Assembly (NCBI RefSeq): GCF_033568475.1 | Contig: NC_133120.1 | Location: 51,391,751 to 51,455,750 of the forward strand | DNA length: 64,000 bases | Direction: 5' to 3' | Source: Henckelia pumila | Taxonomy: Eukaryota; Streptophyta; Magnoliopsida; Lamiales; Gesneriaceae | Shown here: piece by piece, positions 43,755-56,230 of the stretch | How positions within the stretch are numbered: position 1 is the first letter of the stretch | How the letters are laid out: each line of letters opens with the position of its first letter | Translations under genes and position numbers: made by a program | Notes under the pieces: model-generated | Databases searched by the model: none | Told to the model about the DNA's origin: nothing | What the model saw: only the letters and a program-made list of their open reading frames with translations

Positions 43755-45502
43755 CAAGGAATTTGGTTGGATATTATTTCTATCATCCCAAAGAAACAAA
43801 GGTATTTGTTTCTAGGAATGCAACCTTCTTGGAGAAGGAATTTTTATTGGATAGAAAGTGAGAGATGATAGAACTCGAAGAGGTTCGAGAAACACCCACT
43901 GTTGTAGAGCCCATACCCGAACAATCAAGAGAGGAGATACAAGCTCCAAGGAGATCCGATAGGGTCTCGAGACCACCTATGAGGTATGCTCTGCTTCTTG
44001 AAGAAGGCCAGGACGAGCCTGACCATGGATGTGATCCAAGGACCTTCAAGGAAGCGTTATCTGATGCCGATTCATCCAAGTGTCTTGAAGCTATGGAATC
44101 TGAGATGAATTCCATGCATTCGAACCAAGTGTGGAATCTTGTAGATCCACCTGAGGGAATTGTTCCTATATGGTGTAAATGAATTTACAAAAGGAAACTT
44201 GGGGCGGATGGGAAGTTGGTGACCTTTAAGGCGCGATTGGTAGCAAAAGGTTATACTCAAAGACAAGGCGTTGACTTTGAGAAAACTTTTTCTCCAATCG
44301 CAATGTTCAAGTCTATAAGGATACTGCTAGTCATAGCTGCATGGTATGACTATGAAATATGGCAGATGGATGTGAAGATGTCCTTTCTTAATGGGGATAT
44401 TAAGGAAGAGATTTACATGTCTCAGCCTGAAGGGTTTACATCTATCGGAAGTGAGCATAAGGTATGCAAACTTCAAAGATCTATCTATGGTCTCAAATAG
44501 GCATCTAGGAGTTGGAACCTCAAATTTGACGGTACAATCAAAGAGTTTGGTTTTACTAAGAATCCTGAGGAACTCTGTGTATATAAGAAACTCAGTGGGA
44601 GTGTTGTGACATTCCTGGTACTTTATGTTGATGACATTCTACTCATTGGGAATGATGTAGGAATGTTGCAGTCAACTAAAGTTTGGTTAGCGAGTAAGTT
44701 CTCGTTGCAAGACTTGGGTGAAGCATCTTTTGCATTGGGAATACAGATCTATCGGGATAGATAAAAAAGATTGCTTGGTCTTACCAAGTCTACATACATT
44801 GATATCATCGTGAAGAGGTTCTCGATGGAAGAGTCCAGGAGAGGACATCTACCAATGTGTCATGGCGTGTCACTATCCAAGTCCACGTCTCCCAAGACTG
44901 ATGCAGAGATAGTGACGATGACACGCATCTGCTATTAGAAGTATCATGTATGTGATGATATCTACACATCTTGATGTGTCAATTGCACTGAGTGTTTCAA
45001 GTAGATATCAATCGAACCCACGAAGAACTAAGAATGTGTTCTTGGTCTATGGGGTGGAGAACTAAAATTGGAAGGCTATACCGACTCTAGCTTCCAAAGC
45101 GATATCAATGAATTGAAGTCAAAATCTGGGTTTGTATTCATGCTCAATGGTGTTGCTGTCTGTTGGAAGAGTTTCAAGAAAGACAACAATGCGGATTCCA
45201 CCACTGAGACCGAATACATTGATGCATCAGATGAAGCAAAAGGAGGGTTTTTGGATGATGAATTTTGTCCAAGAGTTGGAAGTTATTCCTAATGGAGTTG
45301 CTCTAGGTCTCATGAGAAATCCAAACATGTACTAAGAAAATACCACATCATCCGGGAGATTGTGGAAAGAGGAGAGGTCTTGTTAGACAGAGTCGCCTCC
45401 GCAGATAATGTTGCTGATCCACTAACTAAGCCTTTACCAGGACCATTGTTCGAAAAGCATCGCGAATCAATGGGTTTGTAGCATATGGGTAGTTGGCTCT
45501 AG
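43755..45502 (+). pseudogene. copia-2 pol, RT to RNase H
   Basis: Copia-2 resumes at RNLVGYYFYHPKETKVF, just after the integrase core. RT runs from WNLVDPPEGIVPIWCK and includes YVDDILLIGND near 44630. RNase H has STTETEYIDAS, but the YCDNTGA segment is lost in a deletion near 45300. The end DPLTKPLPGP and SWL precedes TAG at 45500. Stops at about 43859, 44180, 44498 and 44761 and a deletion with frame change near 44930-45020 break it. It is clearly more decayed than copia-1. Confidence 0.9.
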
Positions 45503-45503
45503 T

Positions 45504-45516
45504 GCAAGTGGGAGAT
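45504..45516 (+). other. Polypurine tract of copia-2
   Basis: GCAAGTGGGAGAT lies between the pol stop and LTR start, nearly identical to the copia-1 tract. Confidence 0.88.
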
Positions 45517-46334
45517 TGTTAGAGTAGGTGCCCGTCGAGCCAAGTGTTGGCCGATGGTCCTTGAGGAACTCTTGTATGACAATCTTTATTTTAATAATAT
45601 TTGACATTATTTAATTTGCCACACCTTTATCTGTATACCCATGATAGCTGCATAGATAAAGTCCTTGAACTTACTAATAGTAGAAAGAATATGAGATGGT
45701 CATGTGATGACTATCATGAAACTCATATTTGGAATACTGTATATTCTAAACTGTTCCTAGTTGATTCAGCCGCCATAAAAAAGGATAAAGGTCGCTCGAG
45801 CTTGAGACTAGTATTTGCGATGTGAGTACCACGTTCCATTGGTAGGGGACATGGTGATGTCCAAACATGCAAATAGGTGCTCCTTGTAGAGTGCACTGAA
45901 CAACCCTCCCTAGAGGACTTTCCAAATGGTTCTCACTTATCGAGTGGAATAGTCCTAGTTTATGGTTGTACACCATTAGTCCTTATGACCCGAGACAACA
46001 TGGAGACTCTATATGCTAGAGCTTCACTTTGACTTGTTTACCGACTCAACTGGGGTCATCAGGTGGCAATGTTGGGTGTTGTGTCGAAACATATAGGAGT
46101 CAATGCATTGAAGTTGGGGATTCACCGCTTACCTACGGGTATGGATATCCTATGTGATCTCATGCATATGTAGATTGAAATCTCTGATCAGAGTAGGTTG
46201 TAATTAAGAAAGGGTTTTTTTGAATTACACCTTCGATGCAACTATGGCATGACACATAGTTATCGATTCAATGACAACTCTCGATAAACCAATGGTTGTC
46301 GAATCGGTTGGGATATATGAGTTGAAAGGACCGT
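45517..46334 (+). repeat. 3' LTR of copia-2, cut by gypsy-2
   Basis: It matches the first 800 or so bases of 24779-26991 and breaks off after GGGATATATGAGTTGAAAGG and ACCGT. The next base begins the gypsy-2 LTR (TGACCGCT). The rest should lie beyond the right edge of the window. Confidence 0.9.
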
Positions 46335-47878
46335 TGACCGCTAAAATCGGTTTGATAAAAATCTACTGGAAAGCGCACCAGGTCAAGTAATAATAAAGTG
46401 GACAAAGATCCAGATGTCAAACCCACAGGGACTGTATAAATATGACTACCAGAATATGATTATTCCTACTTAATCTAGACAAATTAATAAGAGTCATTTC
46501 AGGATTTTAAACTAAGAAATTAAATTTTAAATAATATTCAACTCAAAACACAGCAGAAATTTATAATTAAAATTCAATTTGGGAAAAGCTCGATCAAGGA
46601 CACACGTAGGTACCAGACAATTCATGTAACAAGAAGTTGATTTAAGACATCAGACTTAATCTTAATTCACGGAAATTTTCCTAAATTATTCAAAGAACTA
46701 TTTCTAGAACAATCAAACAACCTATTCAAATATTGACGGATTAATTTTTCGTAATTCTAATCAAATTTGAATGCATGACGAACCGTAAAAATTCAGTTTA
46801 CACCCAAACCACATAATGAAACCAAATTCTATTTCTAGTTGGTTTTACAATATGTTGAATATCGAAGTGATCAAAATCGAAACCTCCTCTGTAGAATTGG
46901 AATCAATTAACATGCAAGCAAATAACTGACCAGAAAATTCACAAGACAAATATAAATTCGATAATCAATAAAATAAAATCAAGTCTGAAAATCTCAAATA
47001 AACAAATTGAGTTTTCTACATAAATTGTCTGGCCCGATCACGTGGCCTTGATCGAAAGAGAAAACTACTCACTAATCAAATTCATAATTCAAACAAACTT
47101 TTAATCATGAATAAACAAACGAAAATAAGAAAAGACGAAGAAATCTTCTATCCCGAGCAGTAGTAGCCGCCTCCCACGTTGACTTGCTCTCAAAATTCTG
47201 CAATCTCAAACTCTCCCCCTTTATCACGTCTGATATGTCCATTTTATATGTGGTTTAAAGCCCATCAAATAAAACCCAAAAAAATCACAAATTTTAATGT
47301 TAGAAAATTAATATTTTTTCCAGTCCGCGTCGCGCCATGGCACAGAACAGTCACACCATAGCATGAAAAGCTCTGTCTCGATTCTCAACTTTTTACCAGT
47401 TCACGCCATGGCGCAGGAAATGTCACGCCATAGCGTGAAAAGCTCTGTTTTCACTTCTTCAAAATCCTCGCTTCATGCCATGGCTTAGAACATTTCACGC
47501 CATGGCGTGAAAAGTTCTGCCCCAAAACTGTTATTCTCGCATTTGATTTTCTACAGCGCACGACAATTTTCAAAAAATCATATATCACAATCTAACCGTC
47601 GGATTGAGCTGAAATTTTGAGAAAAACTTTAAAACATCTTGAACTTTTATTCTGAATAGAGAAGATCGGATTTAGATCTATCTAAAATAAAAAATGATTT
47701 TTCGACCAAAGCTGCTCCGTAATTCACTCTTCAAAAATTCATTTTCCTACAAAATTAACCGGGAGAGTGAAATACACACACATGCACTAAAAGACATAAA
47801 CACACATAAAATAATATGAATGCACACAAAATAGACATAAAAATATCACAAACTAATGCATACAAATTGCACTTATCA
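46335..47878 (-). repeat. 3' LTR of gypsy-2 (left copy)
   Basis: On the minus strand it runs from TGATAAGTGCAATTTG at 47878 to TTTTAGCGGTCA at 46335, 1544 bp. It matches 61074-62542 except for one extra 70-75-bp repeat unit and small changes. Confidence 0.92.
47326..47520 (-). repeat. Three-unit CACGCCATGGCGTG array in LTR
   Basis: Units at 47326-47376, 47401-47449 and 47471-47520 each have a CGCCATGGC box, AGAA or GGAA, a few bases, then TCACGCCATGGCGTGAAAAG and CTCTG. The palindrome CACGCCATGGCGTG appears complete in the third. The right-hand LTR has two units (62063-62188). Confidence 0.85.
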
Positions 47879-49139
47879 ACACCCTCATACTTAAATCGTC
47901 ATCTGCCTCGAGTAAGACATGCAAAAACAATATGCACACAAAAACATAAGTAAGGACGAATCATGAGAGTGCACAGCCTCTGAGAAGTTCAATCACAAAA
48001 CAAAAACACACACGCTCTCAACTTTCCATAATACACCTTCGGTTTAATGTGAACGTGCGTGTGTGAACTGTCATTCCAGTTTCATCCAACTTAGGCCGAA
48101 TTCGTTTCAAAACTGCTTAGTGACCTATGACAAATCAGTGCATGTTTCACTCTTCAAGTGCTCATTCCTTCCAACGACCTCTAGACTAAACCCACCTCCA
48201 TTGAGATAATGAATTACACACCTCCGGATTTTGCACCCGGTATTGCTTTAGCCCAAATAATTACCCACTGACTTAGCTATAACTGGCTAGGATACAAAAA
48301 TTTATTTCTTTTTTAATCTCCTCATCTATAGCCCGGATGAAGCATCAACCCCATTTAATCCACATACTTAGCCATGAATTTAATCTTTTAGGATTTCAAT
48401 CCTTTTAAGGCACGGATGGAGTTGTAAATTTTTTTTTTCTAGGTGCGCCCAAGATCCTAAGTGTAAACTAGAGCTCATCAAAATTCATAGAACACAATCA
48501 AGATCCAAAAACCATCTTACAATGGTCAAACAGACAGAAACTTCATCAAATCTTTCGTTACACTCCACTGGTCTAACACAAGTGCTTATAAATATTCACG
48601 GTTCAACCTACAGTTTCTCATGTCTAGTCAAGAGCAAATTTTTTCAAAAATCCAATTTTTTCCAAATAAACTTCATCATCATAGGCTACCATGACTCATC
48701 CTACTCATACAATACAAAATAAAATGAGATGCATGATTACGAACTATATGCAACTAACGAAACAAAATGAATGCAACAGAATGATAAACAAAACAAAGCT
48801 AATCTTTCCCCCCCATACTTATCCAAAGCATTGCCCTCAATGCTTCAGAAACAATGAACAGAATGCATGAACAAACACACAAATGCAAGACGAAAAAAAA
48901 CACAATGAAAACAAAAATAACACTCCCCTGGTTTTCGATTCATCCTCTTCATTCTTGACAGCATCCGGTGTACGGTAGCAGCAAACTAAGCATAGCAGTC
49001 AGCAGACATGACAAACTGGCATGGGAAAGAAACAAAAATCAAATAAAAATAAAAATAAAAATAAATGCAAAAAGAAACTAAAAAGCAAAATAAAAAGCAC
49101 TGGGTTGCCTCCCAATCAGCGCTAAATTTATAGTCTATA
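47879..49139 (-). other. 3' non-coding tail of gypsy-2
   Basis: A polypurine tract, decayed to AAGTATGAGGGTGT, is at 47879-47892. A second polypurine-like box with GAGGGCAATG is at 48808-48850. The GGGAGGCAACCC box at 49103-49115 (GGTTGCCTCCC on the plus strand) marks where pol normally ends. The first 1.2 kb is repeated in 62543-63720. No coding sequence is supportable. Confidence 0.7.
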
Positions 49140-49170
49140 GCTCGAATATATCCCTCTTAAGTGGTGACAT

Positions 49171-50082
49171 TCAAGGTGGTTTATCCACCGTCTCTGAAAA
49201 ACTCAGATCAGTCCTGCACTTGCATGCTCCAACTCTATAGAAATTTTGCAATGGACTAATTCCTGCAGAAAGCTGAACCTGCAGATATTCATCACCATAG
49301 TCATGAATCACATCGATAAATTTGACATCAGAGCAAGATTTTAAAGTTGGGCTCTCAGTAGCCGACTTAAGAATATTAAAAATCACTTGCTCATCATTCA
49401 TTCTCAATATTAACTCTCCCTTCTCAACATCAACTAAGGCTCTACTAGCAGCAAGAAAAGGACGCGCTAGAATCAGCAGAATCTCACAATCCTCAGCCAT
49501 GTCAAGAATAATAAAATCTACAGGATAAATCAATTTGTCATCTTGACTAGGACATTCTCTACTATCCATCTCGGATATTTAATAGATCCATTAGCAAATT
49601 TGAGAGAAATAGAGACAGGTTCAATATTTTCTATACCTAATTTACGAGCAAGTGAATAATGCATTAAATTTATGCTCGATCCTAAATGACACAGAACATT
49701 CTTCAATGATAAATTTCCAATTTTGCAAGATATAGAGAAACTCCCTGGATCTTGCAGTTTTTGTGGAAGCCTATTCTGCAGCACTGCCGAGCACTCCTCA
49801 TTCATTTTTGCTTGCGCCAGATCATTCAGCTTCTTTTAATTCTTCAGCAAGTCCGTCAGAAATTTTGCATAGTTCGGCATCTGAGCTAATGCGTTTGCAA
49901 AAGGTATGTTAATATGTAGTTTCTTGAAAATTTCAAGAAACTTTTTAAATTGAGAATCAAATAACAGTTGCTTAGCTCTATGAGGGAAAGGTAAAGTAGA
50001 AATATTAATATCATTATTAACATCAAATTTTGAAGCCTTACCTTTCTTACCTGCCGTTGAGGAATTTTCAGCATGCATATCC
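49171..50082 (-). pseudogene. gypsy-2 gag end and protease
   Basis: To the left of copia-3, the frame continues with DMHAENSSTAGKKGKASKFD, the conserved gag tail (FLEIFKKLHINIPFANAL, AQMPNYAKFL) and the aspartic protease. The active-site segment is LCHLGSSINLM, with the catalytic Asp replaced by His, so the protease is dead. Further on, KGELILRMNDEQVIFNILKS leads to a short non-pol end and a stop at 49171. A stop at about 49836 and a frame change near 49560 add damage. The pol proteins never follow; 30 bases on lies the post-pol spacer. Confidence 0.87.
50078..50082. repeat. Target site duplication of copia-3, left copy
   Basis: TATCC, repeated at 59751-59755. Confidence 0.94.
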
Positions 50083-50557
50083 TGTCGGAACACGTTTTTA
50101 GATCATAGATCTGATACCCAGTGCAGCGGAAGTTTAAAAATTTTTATATGGAACAATTTCATATCATGGGTATCAAATCCTAACGATTAAATTATGCAAG
50201 TAAAATAATAATAACAATTAATATTTTACCTCTTTAAGCTATGGCTTGATTATGGACTCCGACAGATTAAATCTGCTCTTGTTGTAAATCCCAGGAACTG
50301 ATGACTTGCTCGATCAACTCCTGAATTAGGTCCACGAACAGAAATCTGAAACCCTCTGATTGATTGCACTAGAAATCAATCAGATGTTTATCAAAGAGAT
50401 TAAACAGATTAGATCTATCAATTCAGAATGTAATTTTTCATAAAAATCACAGACTGAATTCTCTCAAAAAAGGGAGAAGAAATTTCGAAAATTCCTTCCT
50501 TTTATTTTATGTAATTTTCGAAACATACAAGCTTGGAATCAATGATTATTTTCGAAA

Positions 50558-50594
<37 letters not shown>

Positions 50595-52301
50595 AAAATT
50601 ACAAATTTAGTCCGATATGTTTGTCACTTTGCGATTTTGGCCCTTTATGTTTTCACATTTCAGTTTTAGTCCTGCATGTTTTGATTTTTGGCAATTTTGG
50701 TCCTTTTTATTCGAAAATGCTTGCGTGACACTGTACACGTCAGCTCCACATCAGCACTGAATTGGTGCCACATCAGCGCCACGTCGGAAAAAGGACTAAA
50801 ATTGCCAAAAAAATAAAGATAGCGGACTAAAACTGAAATTTGAAAATATAAAGGACTGAAATCGCAAAGTGACAAACATACAGGACCAAAAAAGCAATTT
50901 TCCCATATAAATATATAATTTCTAGACTAGATTAAATTATAAGTCTATTAGGACACTAACTTCTTAGGGCACATAATCCATAACTTAAGCCCAACAAGAA
51001 AAGCCTGTTATTATAGAAATTAATATAAAATTCATCATGACTCCAATTGATAAACTGATTTCATCAATGTGCACAGAAACTATTTCTGCACCTTTTAAAG
51101 TCATGATAATTTTTCTGAATCCGAATTCAGTGATTTCCAAAAATGCCCATCACTATGTCATTTTAGGAAATTCCACTCCCTTTAGTTTAGAAGTCCAACT
51201 TCTCTTTCATTAAATTTAATTCTTTAAATTTAACTATCTCAACGGGGATTAGTAATCCATTACTTGTGTAACCCTCAATGGTTCAGGGATACAGCTAGCC
51301 GTGGGCTCACAAATCCTTGTGACTCGGAACAACAATTTTTGACTTACCCATCGAATCATGGTAAGAGCGTCTAGCAACATCGCTCCATGATTCCCTAGGT
51401 ATCACTGAAAGTACCTACAAGAACAAGTAGATTTTGGTTAGCGTACAGTACGGTCCCTTCATCCAAATATCCCGATCAAATAACAACCATTGGTACATCG
51501 AGAGTCGTTCGAGATTCGATAACTATGCAATGCATCTTGAAGATCAAATAGTGACATCACATGTGCTACTAGAAAACCAAGTAACCTAAAGCACATCATG
51601 TACTCTGGCCAGAGATTTGTCACACTAATATCTCCTCAGATCGCATAGGATATCCACACTCGCAAGCGTGTGGTGAATCCTTGACAACAAAGCATTGACT
51701 CCTATATGTGTCATAACTGTACCGAATCCCGACACCTGATGACCCCAACAGAGTCGGTAAACGAGTCAAAGTACAGTACTAGCATATAGAGTCTCCATGA
51801 TTTTTCAAGTAATAAGGACTAATGGTGTACAACCAAAACCGCGGACTTATCCACTCAAATAATTATAACCACTTGGAAAGTCCGAATAGGGTAGTTCGAT
51901 CATTCATCATATGAATATCCATTTGCATGCTTGGAACATCTCCATGTTTCATACCAATGAAACGTGGTTCTTGGCATCGCAAATGCTAGTCTCAATCTCG
52001 AGCGATCCTTATCCTTATTTGCGGACGGCTCAATTGACTAGGAACTGTTTAGAATATACAGTCCTTATAAGATGTGTCTCATGATAGTCATCCATATGTA
52101 CTATCACATCTTACATGCACTCTAGTACATTCAAGGTCTTTATCTAAACATCGTATAATACGTCACAACATAATAATATGATAAAAGATAAAGTAAATGC
52201 CATTATAAAAAGTGTAGATTATATTAAACAAAAGATTGTTTATACATAGAGTCATAAAAGCCCTTAGCCACAAGTTGGCTAACCGGGCACCCACTTTTTC
52301 A
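50083..52301 (-). repeat. 3' LTR of copia-3
   Basis: On the minus strand it runs from TGAAAAAGTGGGTGCC at 52301 to GTGTTCCGACA at 50083, 2219 bp. The excess over the 1889-bp 5' LTR is explained by the MITE at 50592-50903 and a longer TA tract. Confidence 0.94.
50592..50903. mobile_element. 312-bp MITE in the copia-3 LTR
   Basis: Both ends read GGGAAAATT inward and the first 120 or so bases are near-perfect inverted repeats (for example TGTTTGTCACTTTGCGATTT in each arm). The 5' LTR lacks it. Flanking 9-mers ATATATATA and ATATAAATA differ by one base, compatible with a Mutator-like 9-bp duplication, but the flanks are simple TA repeats so this is weak. It has no coding capacity. Confidence 0.85.
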
Positions 52302-52312
52302 ATCTCCCACTT
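52302..52312 (-). other. Polypurine tract of copia-3
   Basis: AAGTGGGAGAT on the minus strand just before the LTR, identical to copia-1. Confidence 0.9.
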
Positions 52313-52315
52313 GCC

Positions 52316-55300
52316 CAAAAACCAACTAGTCATACTACGTAATCCCATTGCTTCGCGATGTTTGTCAAACAATGGTCCTGGCAAGGGCTTAGTAAGTGGA
52401 TCAGTGATATTGTCTGTAGAGGCCACTCTCTCGACAGTGATATCTCCTCTTTCCACGATCTCCCGGATGATGTGGTATTTCCTCAGTATGTGTTTGGATC
52501 TTTGATGAGACCTTGGTTCCTTTGCCTGAGCAACGGCACCAGTGTTGTCACAGTACACCGGGACTGGACCAACAGCTTCAGGAATTACGCCCAACTCTTG
52601 GATGAAATTCCTCATCCAAACGGCCTCTTTAGCAGCAGCTGATGCTGCAATGTATTCTGCCTCAGTGGTGGAATCCGCTGTGGTGTCCTGCTTGGAACTC
52701 TTCCAAGAGACAGCACCGCCATTGAGCATGAATACAAATCCAGAGGTTGACTTCTAGTCATCCACGTCACTTTGGAAGCTAGATTCGGTATAGTCTTCCA
52801 ATTTCAATTCTCGTCCTCCATATACCATGAACATATTCTTAGTCCTTCGTAAGTACTTAAGAATATCCTTCACAGCTTTCCAATGCATTTGACCGGGATT
52901 GGCCTGATATCTGCTCGTGACATTCAGAGCAAAGGCTACATCCGGTCTGGTAGATATCATCCCATACATGATACTACCTATGGCTGATGCATACGGCATG
53001 TGTGTCATTTTCTCTTTCTCTTCGTCAGTCTTGGGAGACATAGACTTAGATAGAGAAACTCCATGACACATAGGTAGATGTCCTCTCTTGGACTCATCCA
53101 TAGAAAACCTCTTCAATATAATGTCGATGTAGGTAGCTTGAGTGAGTCCTATCATTCTCTTAGATCTATCTCTATAGATCTGTATTCCTAGAATATAGGA
53201 CGCCTCACCCAAATTCTTCATCGAGAATCTACCTGATAACCATATCTTTGTTGACTGCAACATCCCTAAATCATTTCCAATGAGTAGGATGTCATCAACA
53301 TAAAGTACTAAGAATGTCACAGCATCCTTAACTACTTTCTTGTACACGTATGGTTCCTCCGAGTTCTTGATGAAACCAAAATTCTTTATTGTTTCATCAA
53401 ATTTCTGGTTCCAACTTCTTGATGCCTGTTTGAGACCATAAATTGATCTCTGAAGCTTGCATACCTTATGCTCGCTTCCCATGGATGTGAATCCCTCGGG
53501 CTGCATCATATAGATTTCTTCCTTAATGTTTCCATTAAGAAATGCAGTCTTCACATCCATTTGCCATATCTCATAGTCATACCAAGATGCTATGGAAATA
53601 AGGATTCTTAAGGATTTGAACATTGCGACTGGTGAAAAGGTTTCATCATAGTCAACACCTTGTCTTTGAGTATAACCTTTTGCCACCAATCGTGCCTTGT
53701 AGGTCAATACCTTACCATCAGGCCCAAGTTTTCTCTTGTATATCCATTTACACCATATTGGAACAATTCCATCGGGAGGATCTACTAAAGACCAAACTTG
53801 GTTTGTATGCATCGAGTCTATTTCCGACTGCATAGCTTCAAGCCATAAATTCGAATCCGCATCAGAAATTGCTTCCTTGAAGTTTCTTGTATCACATCCA
53901 ATGTCGGGTTCACTTTGATCCCCTTCAAGAAGTAGACCATATCGAATAGAAGGTCTAGAAGTCCTCTCAGATCTTCTAGAAAGAGGCGTGTCGTTTAATG
54001 GTTCCTGAGGTGTGGGATCGTTATTTTGTATCTCGGGTTCTTCTCGAATTTCTTCAAGTTCCATCATCTTGCCTTTCTTATCAAGTAAGAACTCCTTCTC
54101 CATGAAGGTGGCATTTCTCGAAACAAACACTTTTGTTTCAGTAGGATGATAGAAATAATATCCGATTGAATTCTTCGGATACCCTACAAAATAACATAAG
54201 GTGGATCGACTATCCAACTTATCTCCCACTGTCTGCTTCACATAAGCAGGACATCCCCAAATCCTCAAGTACGAATACTTAGGAGTTTTTCCAGTTCATA
54301 ATTCATATGGAGTTTTGTTCACTGCTTTAGTGTGGACATTGTTCAACAACAATACCGCTGTTTCAAGCGCATAGCCCCAAAACAAAGGTGGAAGCTCAGT
54401 GAAGCTCATCATAGATCGAACCATGTCCAACAATGTTCGATTGCGACGCTCTGAAACACCATTTAGCTGAGGTGTCATAGGAGGAGTCCACTGAGAGAGA
54501 ATCTCATTCTCTTTTAGATAGCCCAAAAACTCGGTACTTAAGTATTCTCCACCTCGATCCGATCGAAGTGCTTTAATACGTTTACCTAGTTTATTTTCTA
54601 CTTCAGCTTTGAATTCTTTGAACTTTTCAAATGATTCAGACTTATATTTCATCAAATATAAATACCCGTACCTAGAATAATCATCAGTAAAGGTAATCAA
54701 GTAGGTGTGACCAAATTTAGTACCAATACTAAATGGGCCGCAAACATCTGTATGGATCAAATCCAACAGATTTTGACTATGCTTAGGTTTTCCTTTGAAA
54801 GGAGTTTTAGTCATTTTTCCTTTTAGGCAGGACTCACAAGTTGGTAGAGAGTTAATATCATACATATCAAACATGCCCTCTTCCACTAGCTAGTTCATCC
54901 TCCTTGAGGAAATATGACCTAGCCTAGCATGCCAAAGGTTTGCCGCGTTTTGACTATCGTTTTTCCTTTTATTTGTTGTTGCCGGTTTATCAACATAATT
55001 AATTGGTACGTCTTTTAATTTTAAGTTATATAGATCGTTTTCAAGTTTTCCACATCCAATCAAACATTCATTCTTGTAAATATTGCAAATCCCATTCACA
55101 AAATTGCAAGAAAAACCATCTCTATCAAGCATAGAAACAGAAATAATGTTTTTAACCAAATCTGGCACAAATAAAACATCTCTCAAAAGTAACTTAAAAT
55201 TGTTCTGCAAAACTAAATAAACGTCTCCCACAGCTTTGGCTTCAACTCTAGAACCATTTCCGAGCCTTAGCTGGGTCTCACCCATCCTAAGCTTACGAAT

Positions 55301-56230
55301 TCTTGTCATCACCTGCAAATCATTGCAAATGTGAGATCCACATCCGGTATCCAATACCCAAGAAGTAATATTAAGTGAAACATTTATTTCAATGTAAAAC
55401 ATACCTTTTGCAGTTCGCAACTGCTCGAGATATACTTTGCAGTTACGTTTCCAATGATCGGGTTTCTTGCAGTGATGGCAAACGTCTTCAGATCCGTTCA
55501 CGTTTAAAGCCTTTGTTTTGTTCTTCTTCTTTGGCACAGTTTTCTTGGGTGGGGCAGAACATTTCTTACCCTTTCCACTTGGCCCCTTCTTAGAGTTAGA
55601 AGAGGAACCAACAAAAAATACTGGTTTATCCTTCTTTAATGTGGCCTCATATGTGACAAGCATATTGACCATCTCTTCAAGGGTGGCCTCTATCTTGTTC
55701 ATATTGAAGTTCATCACAAAACCATCAAACGACGAAGAAAGTGAAAGAAGTAACAAGTCCGCATTCAGTTCGTGCTCCAATGTCAAATCGAGTGTTACCA
55801 ACTTTTCAATGAGCCCAATCATGTGTACCTCATGCTCACGGACCGAAGTCCCATCTCGCATGCGGCATGTCATGAGCTCTTTGACGGTGGCATACCTCTC
55901 CGAACTTGACTGAGCTCCAAAAAGTTCCTTGAGAGTATCGTGAATGTCAGCAGCATTCACTGCATTCTCAAATCGCCTCTGAAGTTCATCTGACATCGAA
56001 GTCTGCATGTAACATTTGGCCTTGACATCATGGTCCCACCATTTGTCAAGTTTGGCCAATTCTTCCGGACTCATATCAGTCGGGGCTTCTTTCGGAGAAG
56101 GCTTTTCTAACACATATAAAACCTTTTCCGAACTTAGAACAATCTTTAACTTACGGAACCATTCCGTGTAGTTTGCGCCAGTCAGTTTGTTTTGTTCGAG
56201 AATCGAGAATAGTGGATTGCGCGAATTCAT
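52316..56230 (-). pseudogene. copia-3 gag-pol polyprotein, three nonsense codons
   Basis: The single frame opens MNSRNPLFSILEQNKLTG at 56230 and stays in register to the end. Gag has an intact zinc knuckle (CHHCKKPDHWKRNC, about residues 250-264); protease has DTGCGSH; integrase has HTDVCGPF, SDRGGEY and GVSER; RT has YVDDILLIGND; RNase H has TEAEY and YCDNTGA. In-frame stops are TAG at 54890-54892 (Lys in copia-1), TGA at 54296-54298 (Trp) and TAG at 52754-52756 (Ser). The natural stop at 52316-52318 has become TTG, so the last segment reads on into the LTR to 52163. No frameshift is visible. I used the ATG equivalent to copia-1; an upstream in-frame ATG at 56260 would add ten codons. Confidence 0.95.

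Larger units (their letters stand above)
24779..46334 (+). mobile_element. copia-2: old Ty1/copia element, heavily nested
   Basis: It has a 5' LTR (24779-26991), tRNA-Met primer site, leader, gag in two pieces (28690-28809 and 37734-38456), the RT to RNase H end of pol (43755-45502), a polypurine tract and a 3' LTR cut at 46334. Insertions are gypsy-4 in gag and a composite block at 38457-43754; gypsy-2 cuts the right LTR. The two LTRs differ clearly by eye, with many substitutions and indels, so this is older than copia-1. About 1.2 kb of protease and integrase coding, judged against copia-1, is missing at the composite block. Confidence 0.9.
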
